Origin: Apoda limacodes
Taxonomy: Eukaryota > Arthropoda > Insecta > Lepidoptera > Limacodidae
Assembly: GCA_946406115.1 (NCBI GenBank)
Contig: OX291543.1
Location: 33,630,815-33,694,814 of the forward strand
Length of the DNA stretch: 64,000 nt
Direction: 5' to 3'
Positions 1-10,625 of this stretch are shown piece after piece. Position 1 is the stretch's first letter; every line of letters begins with the position of its first letter. The translations under genes were made by a program, and so were the position numbers. Under the pieces are notes generated by a model. The model ran no database searches. It saw nothing but the letters and a program-made list of their open reading frames with translations, and was not told the DNA's origin.

Positions 1-225
1 ACAAAATGTAATAACATAATCACAAAATAACGGCTTAAAAAATTGTACAAAATTTATAACATTGTTAAATTGTCGATTCAATGATAAGAAAGTTCAGACT
101 TGGCTCGACATGTGGTTTTACAATTTTTGCAGTTTTCGGTTGCAATGCGAGACTTGGCATATTTTTAATTACATTTTAATGTTTTGATTGGATAAATATC
201 TTTAACGTATATAACAGAGCGACAG

Positions 226-580
226 TAATCAGTGTGCGACACACACTGCAACTTTATTAACTTATTACAGAACGCCATGTATCATTGTACGACACACACT
301 GCAACTTTGGTAAACATATTACAGCACGCCTTGTATCATTGTACGACACACACACTGCAACTTTGGTATACATATTACAGCACGCCTTGTATCAGTGTAC
401 GACACACTCACTGCAACTTTAGTAAACATATTACAGCACGCCTTGTATCAGTGTACGACACACTCACTGCAACTTTAGTAAACATATTACAGCACGCCTT
501 GTATCATTGTAGGACACATACACTGAAACTTTAGTAGACATATTGCAGCACGCCTTGTATCATTGTAGGACACACACCTC
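226..580. repeat. Minisatellite, 53/56-bp unit, about 6 copies
   Basis: A head-to-tail array of an AT-rich unit. The anchor 'gcaacttt' (or 'gaaacttt') recurs at 248, 301, 357, 413, 469 and 525, so the first spacing is 53 bp and the rest are 56 bp. Each unit also holds 'attacagcacgccttgtatc' followed by 'gtacgacacac'. The open frame through it merely reads the repeat and is not a gene. The spacers are as conserved as the rest, so it is a tandem repeat and not a CRISPR array. Confidence 0.93.
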
Positions 581-967
581 ACCCTTATCTCCCGTTCTTG
601 GTATTTTCAATCATCAGTTTTAGAGACTTAACTTCTTTTTCTAATAATAGCTGTGCATTAAAACCAAAGATTTTTTCTGCAAAATGGCGTATTATTCATC
701 AAAAAGATTATTTTTTTCCCTTTTTAAAACCCTTTTGTAAATCTGTGTATATTTTAAGCAATAATATGTTATTACAAGAAACATAAATAAAGTAACTAGG
801 CCGAAATAATAAATTACTTTTTGTTTTAGTCTAGATTTTAACAACTATGTTCCGCTGGTTAATTTAAACAGACACCATGTCTAAACTATTTATCAACGAA
901 GATTTACTAAGCTTTCATTTTGATTTTTATTATACAACAAACATAACAAAGTTATGGCTATGTAAGT
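581..967. other. No gene seen
   Basis: AT-rich sequence with only short chance open frames. No domain, splice-bounded exon or repeat was recognised. Confidence 0.6.
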
Positions 968-1045
968 TTAATAAAAATAATAAGTATAAAATTCCGGCCA
1001 AGCGCGAGTTTGACTCGTGCACCGAGGGTTCCGTACCTACAATAA
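968..1045 (+). repeat. Head of the 'gggttccgta' interspersed repeat
   Basis: Holds 'gcgcgagtttgactcgtgc' followed by 'accgagggttccgtac'. The same signature, or its reverse complement, recurs in degraded form near 4.4, 20.4, 26.2, 27.3, 47.0, 62.8 and 63.9 kb. Several copies are followed by 'gtccgtctgtctgtc'-type sequence. I recognise this as a very common short insect and lepidopteran repeat but cannot name the family. Confidence 0.6.
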
Positions 1046-1444
1046 TTTACGTGAAATTCAAATTCAAATAAAGTTCTCAAAAATAGGATATCATATCAGA
1101 TTTTTGAAGTCAATAATCTTCAAGTTACTACTAATCACCGTTTCGAAGTTAAAATAATAATGATAAAATTCTTTTTTGTTCTAATTTTGTACATAGGCGA
1201 ACTTAATGCCTTCAGGCATTTTCTACCAGATAACCTTTGGTAAGGTAGACATAAACAAGGGGTTGTGCAGTGTTTAGTGTAATAGATGGTAATAGCTTCA
1301 ATAATTATAATAGATTTAGTGATAAAAGATAGTGTATAAAAATAATATCATAAAGTATAATATGTAAATAAGAATGAAGTTTGATAAATTATCATATATA
1401 ATGCATATATATGTAGGCATAGTTTACTAGAAAGCACTAATACC
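1046..1444. other. No gene seen
   Basis: AT-rich, with a short hairpin around 'aatgccttcaggcatt' near 1207. It probably includes untranslated sequence of the adjoining LINE on the minus strand, but the boundary cannot be fixed. Confidence 0.5.
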
Positions 1445-1448
1445 TGAC

Positions 1449-1898
1449 CTATGTATTTTGGATGTTGATATAGTACCGATGCAGTAAAGCTTTAAAGCTC
1501 TCTAGTGACTTTGCATTACGAATATTTACTGATAAATTATTCCACAAACGAACTGTTGTGACCGTGAACTTATCTGAATAAAATGTCGTATTATGCGCAG
1601 GGGTGCGGAGGAGATTGGAACGGCAAAACCGTATCTGTCGCTCTTGGGAACCCAAGAACTTAAATCGTTCTATAAAATAGGAAAGGGATAAAGGATTATT
1701 AAGAATGCCATAAACACATGTCAGAAGATGAGTACTTGGGCGAAAACGGATATTGAGCCAATTTAACTGTAAACGATATAAGGAGACATGATCATACTTA
1801 CGCAAGCCGTCAATATAATGGATGCATAAGTTGAGAAGGCAGTCGAGTTTATTAAGTAGTTCTTCAGTTATGTCGGGAGCATAAATCTGCGTAGTCAA
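1449..1898 (-). pseudogene. LINE-B copy 1, pol C-terminal region
   Basis: A 149-residue open stretch. It holds the post-RT motif 'LLNKLDCLLNLCIHYIDGL' near the start and the C-terminal signature 'TVTTVRLWNNLSVNIRN' followed by 'SLESFKALLHRYY'. This layout (aligned leucines, then RLWN.L...IR...S...FK) is typical of the C-terminal end of CR1/jockey LINE pol proteins. It is separated from the RT block by about 240 bp of frameshifted sequence. The protein would have acted in the cytoplasmic and nuclear retrotransposition complex, but this copy is a remnant. Confidence 0.8.
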
Positions 1899-2137
1899 TT
1901 ATGGGAAGCAAAAGGCAGTTAACTAGCGTAACCCCTGCTGATTGCGGTAAAAGAGTTTCATTCTTTTAAGGGAATGCAACGCCGAAAAGATTTTTTAACT
2001 GACCTCGGTGACATGATGTGACCAAGAAAGATCATTTGCTATTATAAGGCCTAGATTTTTTACCTGCTGGCAATAATTTAGTTGCATTCGTTGAAACTTT
2101 TTTTAGGTCAACTTTTTTAAGGAGTGCTTTATTACCA

Positions 2138-2728
2138 TTATGACTTGTGTTTTAGCAGGGTTACGAGAAGGCCATATTGTTCAGTCCAGTTTATAAAAGA
2201 TTCAAGATCTTTATTCAACCATTTTATACAATCTATAACTTCGTCTATCCTAAAAGATCTGTAGAGCCGGAGATCATCAGCATAAAGATGGTAATGGCTG
2301 ATATTGATTACTGAGACAGAAGTGTTTATAAACACTGAGAATAATAAAGGAGATAGCACGCCGCCTTGAGGTACGCCAGAATCAACACTGCACCAATTAG
2401 AGTAAAACTTGTCAATTCGTACACGTTGTAGATGCCCTTGAAGATACGGTTTATTTAGACAGCGAATGATAGACATAGGCATATCATGGTTGACGCAATT
2501 GAATGCATTACTAAAATCTAAAAAAAAAACAATTAGTGTCAGTATTCGGTCGTACATGGCTCGTCGAATGTCATCAGTTAGGGCCGTGGACGCACCATGT
2601 GCTGGACGAAATCCAGACTGGATTATGTGAGCCATTTCCCATGAAGTTGGAAAGCAACCAGGGTACAGAGAAAAGTTGATAATATGGGTAATATGAGGCA
2701 AAATATTATCAAGGATTTGCAATATCAA
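2138..2728 (-). pseudogene. LINE-B copy 1, reverse transcriptase domain
   Basis: RT block of 196 residues. Visible motifs in order: 'QSGFRPAHGASTALTDDIR' (fingers), 'FFLDFSNAFNCVNHD' (motif A, catalytic Asp present), 'SGVPQGGVLSPLLFSVFIN' (motif B) and 'HLYADDLRLYRS' (motif C, YADD). RT would copy the element RNA at a nicked target (target-primed reverse transcription). The N-terminal part before 'IIQSGF' is shortened compared with the copy at 42.4-43.1 kb, which suggests an internal deletion. The frame ends soon after YADD and the thumb lies in other frames. Confidence 0.9.
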
Positions 2729-3582
2729 GTCTCAACCCATCATTACCCATTGATTTAGTTTTTAGAAAAAGGATTATCTTTTTTATATAACAATCAAAGA
2801 TAGGTTCAAATGTAAAGGAGGTATTATTAGGAAGCGGAATTGAAGAAATTTGTTTGACAGTAGAATCTCTTATTTTGGGTCGACAATATGGGTAAGTGTT
2901 GGTTAAGCATAGTTATTGTTTAAGTCACTCCTACACTTCCGAAGACCTAAAGATCGTAGAAATTTCCACAAATCGGGAGAACAGTTTTCAATATAATAAT
3001 GTATGAAACGGCGCTTTTGCGTTCGTTACAATCTTGTTGCAATGATTTCTAGCTACTTTAAATTCTTCCCAATTCTCTTGAGTAGGAAATTTTATATGCT
3101 TACGCTTCACACCATCTTTACGAGCCATAATAGCTCGTATTTAATTTGTAAGCCATGGGGTAGGAGAACGTTTTATACGTACTGGCTTTATTGGCTCGTG
3201 GCATTGTCATATAGTTCTGTGATATACCAATAAAATAATTCTAATTTGCTGCCAACAGAGTCCAAAGACGCGATTTGTTTCCGGTCGATACAACTACGAG
3301 TAAAATCAGTGACTAATTTGTTTTGATCAACAGAGCTAAGGTTACGCTGGAAAATGACTTTAGGTTTAAGTTTTGGTGTTTTGAGTTTGTAAAAAGCAAA
3401 TATTAGGTCATGATGAGAGAAGCCAGGCGCAGCAATCTATCCATGGAAAGAAACACGTTCGGGTTGGAGAGTGAGTATAAGATCTAGTAGAGTGTGAGAA
3501 TCATTGACATGAATGGTGGGGCTAAGTTTAAGGATACTCGTGTTAGTTGAGTTACACAAGGTTTTCAATTTATTAGACCTTG

Positions 3583-4080
3583 TCAATCCGTAACAAGCAA
3601 GCAGGTATTAAAGTCACCCAATAATAAAAAGCGATGGTAACTAGATAAATGTATTTTAAGTAATTGTTCTAGTTGGTCAAAATAGTTGATAGTGGTGGGT
3701 GCATATACCACACCAAAAAGGAATAGGGTGGAAGGTATATTAATTTCGATGAAAATAAATTCCATTGAAGCAAAAGAATCAGATGGGGATTGTTGAATTA
3801 CTTTAAAATTTAGATCTGATCTAAGACATATTGCCACACCACCTCCGTCTTTGCCTGTGCGGTCATTTCGGAATAACACATAGCCCGAAAGTGCATACAA
3901 GGTTGACATCAGGATGGGCTTTAAAAAGGTTTCAGACACGCATGGATTTGATTGCTATTAAAAGCAGTAAGTAGATCTGGAAAGTGGTCCGGAATGCTCT
4001 GAGCACTAATATGACATATATTCAGATTACGTTCACAGGAAGCAAAAGTCACTCAAGTGTTCATCGGTAGAGAGAAATGA
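3583..4080 (-). pseudogene. LINE-B copy 1, apurinic/apyrimidinic-type endonuclease
   Basis: The open stretch 3939-3583 holds 'SETFLKP', 'GYVLFRNDRTGKDGGGVAI', 'FIFIEINIP' and 'LLLGDFNTCL', the core blocks of a LINE AP-like endonuclease; the last includes the conserved D/N pair. Upstream, 4060-3960 on minus still encodes the N-terminal 'NICHISAQSIPDHFPDLL' block in a shifted frame. The enzyme would nick target DNA to prime reverse transcription. The distal endonuclease motifs downstream are scattered over frames. Confidence 0.85.
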
Positions 4081-4085
4081 AAGAT

Positions 4086-5697
4086 CTTCACTTGATTCTG
4101 GAATAGTGAAGTATTTATGTTATTGTTATAATTTGGAAGAAAATAACGTAACCTTGCCACTAGAGCCGTAAAGAAAAAGAAGTGAAAGTGAATTGAATAT
4201 TATGCTCTGTGGTCTGTCTGCTCAAGTTTTATAACCTCTTGCCTCAATCAAAATTGTTTATATGTTCATAGCTGAGGATAGTAAATAAACAAAATAAAAT
4301 CACAATTTTTAAAATAAATTTTTCCTTTTTTAACTTTTTATTATTTATTGTTAGATAATCTCATATATTCTGTAAAAATTTCAGGCTTCGACCTATTTTG
4401 GTCTAAAAGATAGAGCTCATTAATGGTCGGACAGACAGACAGCGTAGGCTCATTAATAGGGCTCCGATAGCCTCCCTGGGTACCGAACCCTCAAAACTTA
4501 CATTAGTACAAAATCATAAAAAAGTTTAATAAAAACAAGCAAAAAAAGGAATCGACATCTGTTTATAATTTTTTTTTGCAAGATTGATTTTAACTTCACA
4601 GTTAATTTTATTTAACTTCCTAAAATAACAAGAAATAAAAAATCTGGATGCTGTTTACAAAGCAAGTGGATAGGGATTTATCATGTTTCTTACAATAATG
4701 TAATCAGACATCCCCTACGTGCTGTCCCGGCCTCTCTGACCCTCGGGAATTTTGAAGGAACCTAATTAGGCTGAGTGGTCAGCTAAGATTACAGGTTTCT
4801 TTCATAATATTGGTCAAACTACGTAAAAATATGTGATAAGATTGACTAAAAATAAACTTTTTGTACAAATAACCCCAATCATAAAATAACATTCGATTTT
4901 AGAGTCTGTAAATATAAATTAATTTTTATATAACAATTTAGGATTTAATGGTTTACTTTTAAAATATATTAATTATATCTATACAAATATTATAAATGCA
5001 AAAGTAACTTTTCCGGACAGTAACTGTGGACCAAGTTCCATAGATGGAATAACAACGTTTTTATTGCCTAGAATGGTACAACAATGTTACTGCTGTCAGC
5101 CTGACCAAGCAAATTTGTTATAGTGACAAAGCCTACGTAATAGTAGCCTACAAGTTTGATTTTACAACGATGTTAATGTTGTCATTTATTGTGAATCATT
5201 TTAGTCAGAGTAACTAAAAAGGGGCGCAAGGGAAATCACGCGCCCTGTTGTACACTACAACTGGTACCTACCATTGAATACATATATACGCGCAGCTATG
5301 GTAATGCCCTTTTAAAACTGTTCCTATTCCTAAAAAGGATGCTATTACCACGTAACCGGTTATATTCTCAAAGATCTTTGATCCATAGCTATAGCACGTA
5401 TAATTATACTTTTACAAAAATTAAGATAAAACTTAAAATAAAATTGATAATCGTCCATTACCTACTTCAAGCAGATCAAGTCGCAACAAAGTATTGCCAT
5501 CGTATTAACTAAATTTTTCCAAGCGACAATGTTTTATTTTGTCAATTTATTGAAACTTTGTGTTATAAGCAAAGTGTTGTAGTGAATTTGCTTTGTGAAT
5601 TATTTTTAAAAACGTTACGTAATTTTAAAGTTATTTAAGAAAATAGATGAAATTTATTATTCTCCCCAGCTACCGAGCTTAAAATTAAAAAAAAGAA
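4086..5697. other. No gene; short repeats only
   Basis: AT-rich. At about 4385-4500 there is a minus-orientation copy of the 'gggttccgta' repeat, with 'ggtaccgaaccct' preceded by 'ggacagacagacag'. At 4980-5010 is 'ctatacaaatattataaatg', the usual start of another common lepidopteran repeat. No coding sequence was recognised. Confidence 0.6.
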
Positions 5698-6087
5698 AGG
5701 GTTGCACTCCGGGAGTGCCGGCAGAAGTGTAAACTTGAATATTAACTATTTATTTTTTCCTCTACTAGCTATTTCCTTCCCATCACTTCAAATACATATT
5801 TATTTATTATAAATAATAATGTTTGTTTGTAAATTTTTTTGACATAGTATATTTGACATCTCAATCTGTCATAGAATTAAAATATATCCAACCTCCTTGA
5901 ACTACTCATAATCGCCATATACTAAAAATAAAAAAAAATCAGGTCACGTATCCTGACGCGAGTTCCGTTTTATGAATTTTCGATCAGGTCACGTGTCCTG
6001 ACGCGAGTTTAACATTTTTCACCCATCACAAAAAAATTGCACAACGCCTCTAAAGAAGTTTCCACTTCAAAAAATTACAGAAAATAG
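5698..6087 (+). repeat. Palindrome-headed repeat (family P), copy 1, internally deleted
   Basis: Begins with 'ttgcactccgggagtgccgg' and ends near 'ccacttcaaaaaattac'. It carries the family's internal blocks: 'gacatctcaatctgtcatag', the near-palindrome 'caggtcacgtgtcctgacgc' (also at 5940 as a variant) and a 'cacccatcac' block. Compared with copies at 8627-9766 (-) and 20588-21773 (+) it lacks about 0.75 kb. No protein is encoded. The class of element is not recognised. Confidence 0.8.
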
Positions 6088-6160
6088 TTCTTTAGTTATA
6101 GATTACAAAAAAATCTTATGAGAAGTAGATGATCTTAATATAACATGGTAAATCTTTAAC
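6085..6160 (+). repeat. One of a pair of roughly 80-bp direct repeats
   Basis: The segment with 'atagattacaaaaaaatctt' and 'taacatggtaaatcttt' is repeated at 7808-7888 as 'tatagattacagaaaagcct' and 'taacgtgataaatctttt'. Both lie between the two inverted family-P repeats. Confidence 0.6.
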
Positions 6161-6711
6161 TGCGTATCATAGTTACGCAGACTCGTGGATTAGTTATGGT
6201 ATAGTGTTATTGGGAACTTGTACGAAAGTAAATGCAATCTTTGTTTTACAAAAACGCTGTGTCAGAATTAAAACGCAAACAATGCCTAAAGAAACATGTA
6301 GACCTTTATTTAAAAAATTGAACATACTCATCGTTACATCGATGTATATTTTTGTGTTCCTTTATTAAACATCCACATTATTTTCACCGTATTTACCTAC
6401 CTACCCCCATAGTACGGGTAAGGTGATTACCATGATCGTCTTACCCCTTTTCTGTGAAACCAAATATTTTTATGAAGAAGAAGGTAATTTAAAACAGAAA
6501 TATTCAAAAATTATACAATGTCTTTATTTAGAATAATCTTAGGCCTTCGTCATGTTCTCATAAAGTAGACTCAGGTCTATAAACTCAAAAAAAAAGAACC
6601 AATTGGACGAGTTTTACTGTCACAAAAATTAAAAAACTAAATAAATCAGTCTAAGTTAGTGATTAAACTGTACCGCTTACAATAATCACAATGAGATCAG
6701 TTAAAAATACT

Positions 6712-6960
6712 GCATTTCTTCCTGAATAATATTTAATCCTTTCAACCAGTCATTACCTGCTTTTTCTCCTTTAAATGGGTGTGAAATATGGTTGTTTACG
6801 GCTAGTTGATACGCCAACGATAACATTTCCTTTTTTGTTAACCCATACATTCTTGCCCTCATCTCTTTTACGAGCTTGTTTTCTTATTCTTCTGTAAAAA
6901 CTGTTTTTCTTCCTCCTAAACATTTTACTGCGCCAACAGCTATTTCATTTTTATTTTTTC
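6712..6960 (-). pseudogene. pogo/CENP-B-type transposase remnant, N-terminal DNA-binding part
   Basis: On the minus strand one frame reads 'CLGGRKTVFTEE', stop, then 'ENKLVKEMRARMYGLTKKE', 'LSLAYQLAVNNHISHPF' and 'KAGNDWLKGL'. This is the pattern of the Psq/CENP-B-like helix-turn-helix region (GRKTVF.EEQE..LV, GLT...LAYQLA, HPF...AG.DWL) found before the DDE domain in insect pogo/Tigger-like transposases. A TAA at 6894-6896 breaks it where Gln is usual. I found no DDE catalytic domain in the flanks. The beginning of the fragment is also present as the inverted arm of the palindrome at 6924-7041. Confidence 0.75.
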
Positions 6961-7041
6961 AATATCAGAATTCAATAACCGGGTGGTTATTGAATTCTGA
7001 TATTGAAAAAATAAAAATGAAATAGCTGTTGGCGCAGTAAA
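6924..7041. repeat. Perfect 57-bp inverted repeat with a 4-nt loop
   Basis: The left arm 6924-6980 and right arm 6985-7041 are exact reverse complements over all 57 bases, around the loop 'gggt'. The arms start 'tttactgcgccaacagc' and meet at 'aataacc'. The left arm overlaps the pogo-like transposase fragment, so the right arm is an inverted duplicate of its N-terminal coding sequence. The perfection implies a recent event, a foldback end, or a sequencing/assembly artefact. Confidence 0.97.
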
Positions 7042-8626
7042 GACAGACACACATATAGACAAACAGACAGACAGGCAGACAGATGCGGGCGGTGACTTTC
7101 AAAATACGACCACTTTAATAAAGATTTAAAATTTAATGAAAAATATTTTTAAAACCAAGAGACTAGATGATCCCCCAGGAATCATCTAGTACACATAAAA
7201 GGGAATCATCTAGCCCCGAGTCCAACTGTTTTATTTAACGTTTGCTAACATAACCTACATGCACACGGAAATGTTTAAGTTGCCCAAAAACTATAATTAA
7301 ACGTATTTGAAAGTCACAACAGTCATTGCAATTAACAACCTATGATAAAAGTAACATAAGCTTAAAGTCAGCCTTACCTTATATTAGCCGGACATAATTT
7401 ATATTTTTTCTCGTAAAATTAGCTGTGTCGCTCGCGCCGCCATTACAATTTGACCGAGGTCGAATCAACACGTACTACTTTCCCATATTGAAGATGTCAT
7501 TGAATAAATTATGAACTACTGCTCACGTGCCTGTCTCAGGTAAATTGTATGTAACATTATTAACATTATTTTTTTATGTACTACAATCTGTAAGTAAATA
7601 AATAAATATTTGGCGTAGGTACAAACTAACAAAATCAATAGATTGCAAATGGTACCATGGGACATAAAAGGGCTTGTTGGATCATCAGGATAATTTTATA
7701 ATAAAATAGTCCTAAAGTGAGTTGCGAAAATAGATGAAAATTGTCAATTTTCACCTTTATCCTTATCTTTAAAACTATTGAACCTAAAATTCTAAACAAA
7801 GTGCGGAAAAAGTTCTATACCAATGTATAGATTACAGAAAAGCCTATAAGAAGTCTTTTGTCTTAAAATAACGTGATAAATCTTTTAATATTGTATGTAC
7901 GTATGAATAAACAGGTTCACAACTAGGATGCCAAACAAGCATCTGACCATCCAACCATCTGATGTCAAACAGTTGCCGTAGCCAATAGACGGGGTATTAT
8001 AAACGTGTTACTGAAGCCTTTACAAATCTAATCACGCCATTATTGAGCCTCTAGCATTAAGTTATATTAAACCTTTAAAGCACTTATGATACAAGTTTCC
8101 AAATAGATTATGGTTTTCAAACTGTCACAGAAGACAGTTTTGTCCCTGCGTGAATTCATAGAACCTTTGTGTACTTTTAACCTTCAATTTTGCCAACAAT
8201 ATTTGGGATATTTTGTTTTCGAGGGTTTATTATTATTTTGATAGAAAAAAAACACAGCCGTTTTGTTTACATGGATATCAAAGATCTCCGCTCCGATACG
8301 TCGCAAAGGCCATTTTGCGTTTAATATAATAATTAAAGAACGAAACAAAATAAGCAAATTTGTCAATACAAAGTTAATCAAACTTCTTTCTCATTATCTC
8401 CTGAAGTATTATTGTAGCCATTGTATTATGGTGAGTATTTCTATACACAAAAAAACAAACATCTGAGTGATAAATTATTGTCTCTGCCACACGTAGTTGG
8501 CTTTCAAACATGTTACTTCTTGCGCTGAGCAAGAGAAACTATTTTTTGGGAATAATAATTTTATCCGAGACATGCTTGTATCGAATGTTGTAACACATTA
8601 CTGTGATATCTTATTTTCCATACTAT
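7042..8626. other. No gene; scraps of repeats
   Basis: Starts with an irregular 'gacagacag' tract (7042-7085). Around 7150-7210 'atcatctag' occurs repeatedly. Near 7925-8040 there is sequence resembling a degraded minus-strand LINE tail ('accatctgatg' through 'gtagccaatagacgg'). The other member of the 80-bp direct-repeat pair is at 7808-7888. Open frames at 8184-8466 overlap on both strands and look like chance. Confidence 0.55.
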
Positions 8627-9766
8627 TTTTGAAGTGAAAACTTCTTTAGCGGCGTTGTGCACTTTTTTGGTATGGGTAAAAAAATTTAAACTCGCGTCAG
8701 GTCACGTGTCCTAATCGAAAATTCATATTAAATTCGTAAGACGGAACGTCAGATTTATTTACATTAGGTTAGTTTTTTTTATGGGTAAAAAATGATAAAC
8801 TCGCGTCAGACTGATCGTCAGGCGGAAAGCACAATGCCACGCCTATTATAATTTTGAACTGAAAACGTCTTTAGCGGCGTTGTGCACTTTTTTGTGACGG
8901 GTAAAAAATGTTAAACTCTATAGGACGAAAAAAAGTAAGAGGAAATTGGGTTGAAAAGATGAAAGTGCGGATTACACATGTTAAAATGTTATATCCAGGT
9001 TGTATATTTTTGAAGTGAAAACTTTAAAAAAGGGCAATTCATAGAAAATTCGTAAGATGGAACTCGCGTCAGATTTATTTACACTAGATTAGTTTTTTAT
9101 TTTTAGTATATGGCAATTATGAATAGTACGGGTAGGTTGGATATGGGATTTTAATTCTATGAGAGATTAAGATGTCAAATATACTACGTCAAAAAAGTAA
9201 ATAAACAAACTTTGTTATTTATAATAATGAAAGTGCGGATTACACATGTTAAAATGTAATACGTTACGATACGAGGTGAGATAAAAGTAATTGTAGAGCA
9301 TAGCTTACTTTACACTGGATATTAGGTATATCATTGTGTGGACGTGTCAATAGGTGATTTTATAGGAAATTAAATAAACAATCTTTATTTATTATGTTAG
9401 GTTGTGTCAAAAAAAAATAGTCGATAGTTAGAGGAGTTAGAGACGTGTGATAGGATAGAGAAACAGTTCCATAGTAGTAGTGGCATAATAATATATTACG
9501 TATAATACAACTTATTACATTATTGAGAAATATAGGTAGGATATAAAATATACAATGGGTCAAGACATGTCTTGTGACATATTTGAGTGCTAAGCGCGAA
9601 TCGTGTGTAAAGGACATTGGTTCTGTACAATTAAATATGACGTTTGAGTCGTAAGTTGTGTTTTATTCATAATAAATAAATATGTATACGAAGTGATGGG
9701 AAGTAAATAGCTTGTATGTTTCACTTCTGCCGGCACTCCCGGAGTGCAAGCCGTTTTTTTATCTTA
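8627..9766 (-). repeat. Palindrome-headed repeat (family P), copy 2
   Basis: Reverse orientation. The head 'cactccgggagtgccggcag' (reverse complement) lies at about 9735-9760 and the other end at 'ttttgaagtgaaaac' near 8627. It contains two tandem versions of the block 'gaagtgaaaac...tttagcggcgttgtgcac' (from about 8629 and 8862) and the 'gtcaggtcacgtgtcc' motif. Its roughly 1.1 kb aligns through most of its length with 20588-21773. The short open frame 9360-9617 is inside the repeat and is not a convincing gene. Confidence 0.85.
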
Positions 9767-9879
9767 CTTTCTACTATCGTAATAAATCCAAAAAAAATTA
9801 AAATCAAATGTTTGTTACACAATTACGTCGCAATGGCATATAATTGAGCTTAAATATGGCACAGAGATAGTTAAACAGA

Positions 9880-10045
9880 TGGAAAAGGACATTTTCCCAC
9901 GGAAATAACTATAACCAAATTCTACTTGAATGAAATATAGCTACATGAACTTCTTAAGTACCATCAAGTAGTGTCCGTAGGAATCCCACGCTCATAACCA
10001 AACTTAACGCGAGCAAAGCCACTGACAAAAGCTTGTTAGTGTATG
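9880..10045 (+). repeat. Short interspersed repeat, also at 46075-46260
   Basis: Starts at 'tcccacggaaataactataa' and ends near 'gcgagcaaagccactgac'. A second copy near 46.1 kb has 'cccacggtaataactataa' through 'gggcaagcggagccgttggc'. The ending resembles the 'gcggagccgcgggcaa' tail common in lepidopteran short repeats. Confidence 0.55.
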
Positions 10046-10175
10046 AAAAATAAATATTATTTTTGGTTGACTGTGGAAAGTACTATGCTCGTAGATGCTC
10101 TACAAAACAAGATATGCAGAGAGATTGTTTTTTAAATGATTATAAAAATTGAAATGAAAGCGACAACACCTGGGA

Positions 10176-10411
10176 AATCACTCGTGTGTTGCGATAGAAC
10201 ACACACAGGTGGACAAAGTCACCCCTCAGACTTCAGGGTTTGAGCTTTCGACTTGTAAGTTTGGGATCGTCGACAATTTTCTCAGCTCGTCGTTGAACCG
10301 AGCAAAAAGAGCCAAACCAACCAAGGATACCAATCCGGGTGCATCCGCCTAGAGATGGCAGCAGTACTCCATATGGGGCCGGACTTGGGACTTGTAAAGC
10401 AGCAACCTTTT
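10176..10411 (-). mobile_element. LINE-A fragment
   Basis: On the minus strand this matches the post-RT part of LINE-A at about 39.32-39.53 kb: 'ttacaagt(c)ccaagtccgg', 'ccccatatggagtactgct', then 'ttgtcgacgatcccaaact' and 'ctgaagtctgagg'. It encodes a broken 'SQVRPHMEYC' block. It is truncated at both ends, with no poly-A. Confidence 0.8.
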
Positions 10412-10484
10412 GCTTGTGTCCCGTAAGTAGTAGCCCGTTTAACTGTCAATTGAAATATAGTAAAAATATGTGTTATCTGCTTAA

Positions 10485-10625
10485 ATACGTCTCCACTGTT
10501 GGGGGCAGCCTATCCGTATCTTGAGCGGAGGTGATTTGGGCCATAAGTCATCACGCGGGCCCAATGTGGATTGTGGACTTCTCATCTGCAGATTTCCTCT
10601 TGATGTTTTTCATTACTGAAAATTC
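10485..10625 (+). repeat. Repeat with 'ccactgttggg' start, copy 1 of 3
   Basis: Shares 'acgtctccactgttggg' and 'gggcccaatgtggattgtgg' with copies at 22795-23010 (-) and 57375-57560 (+). No coding potential. This is a common lepidopteran interspersed repeat whose class I cannot name. Confidence 0.65.

Larger units (their letters stand above)
1445..4085 (-). mobile_element. LINE-B copy 1, decayed CR1/jockey-type non-LTR retrotransposon
   Basis: Read on the minus strand, the order is endonuclease (4080-3583), a broken linker, reverse transcriptase (2728-2138) and the C-terminal region (1898-1449). This is the order of the single pol ORF of CR1/jockey-superfamily LINEs. The proteins match, domain by domain, the better copy at 41.7-45.2 kb, so the two belong to one family. 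Many stops and frameshifts make it inactive. No target-site duplication or tail was found. The exact clade (CR1, Daphne or jockey) cannot be settled by eye. Confidence 0.85.

Noticed and set aside
232..534. 100-codon open frame over the minisatellite
   Set aside because: It only reads through the tandem repeat; the frame is a by-product of the repeat and has no domain.
226..580. Regularly spaced repeats that might suggest a CRISPR array
   Set aside because: The whole 53/56-bp unit is conserved including the supposed spacers, and the DNA is eukaryotic. It is a minisatellite.
8184..8466. Overlapping open frames on both strands
   Set aside because: Mutual overlap, no motif, AT-rich; chance frames.
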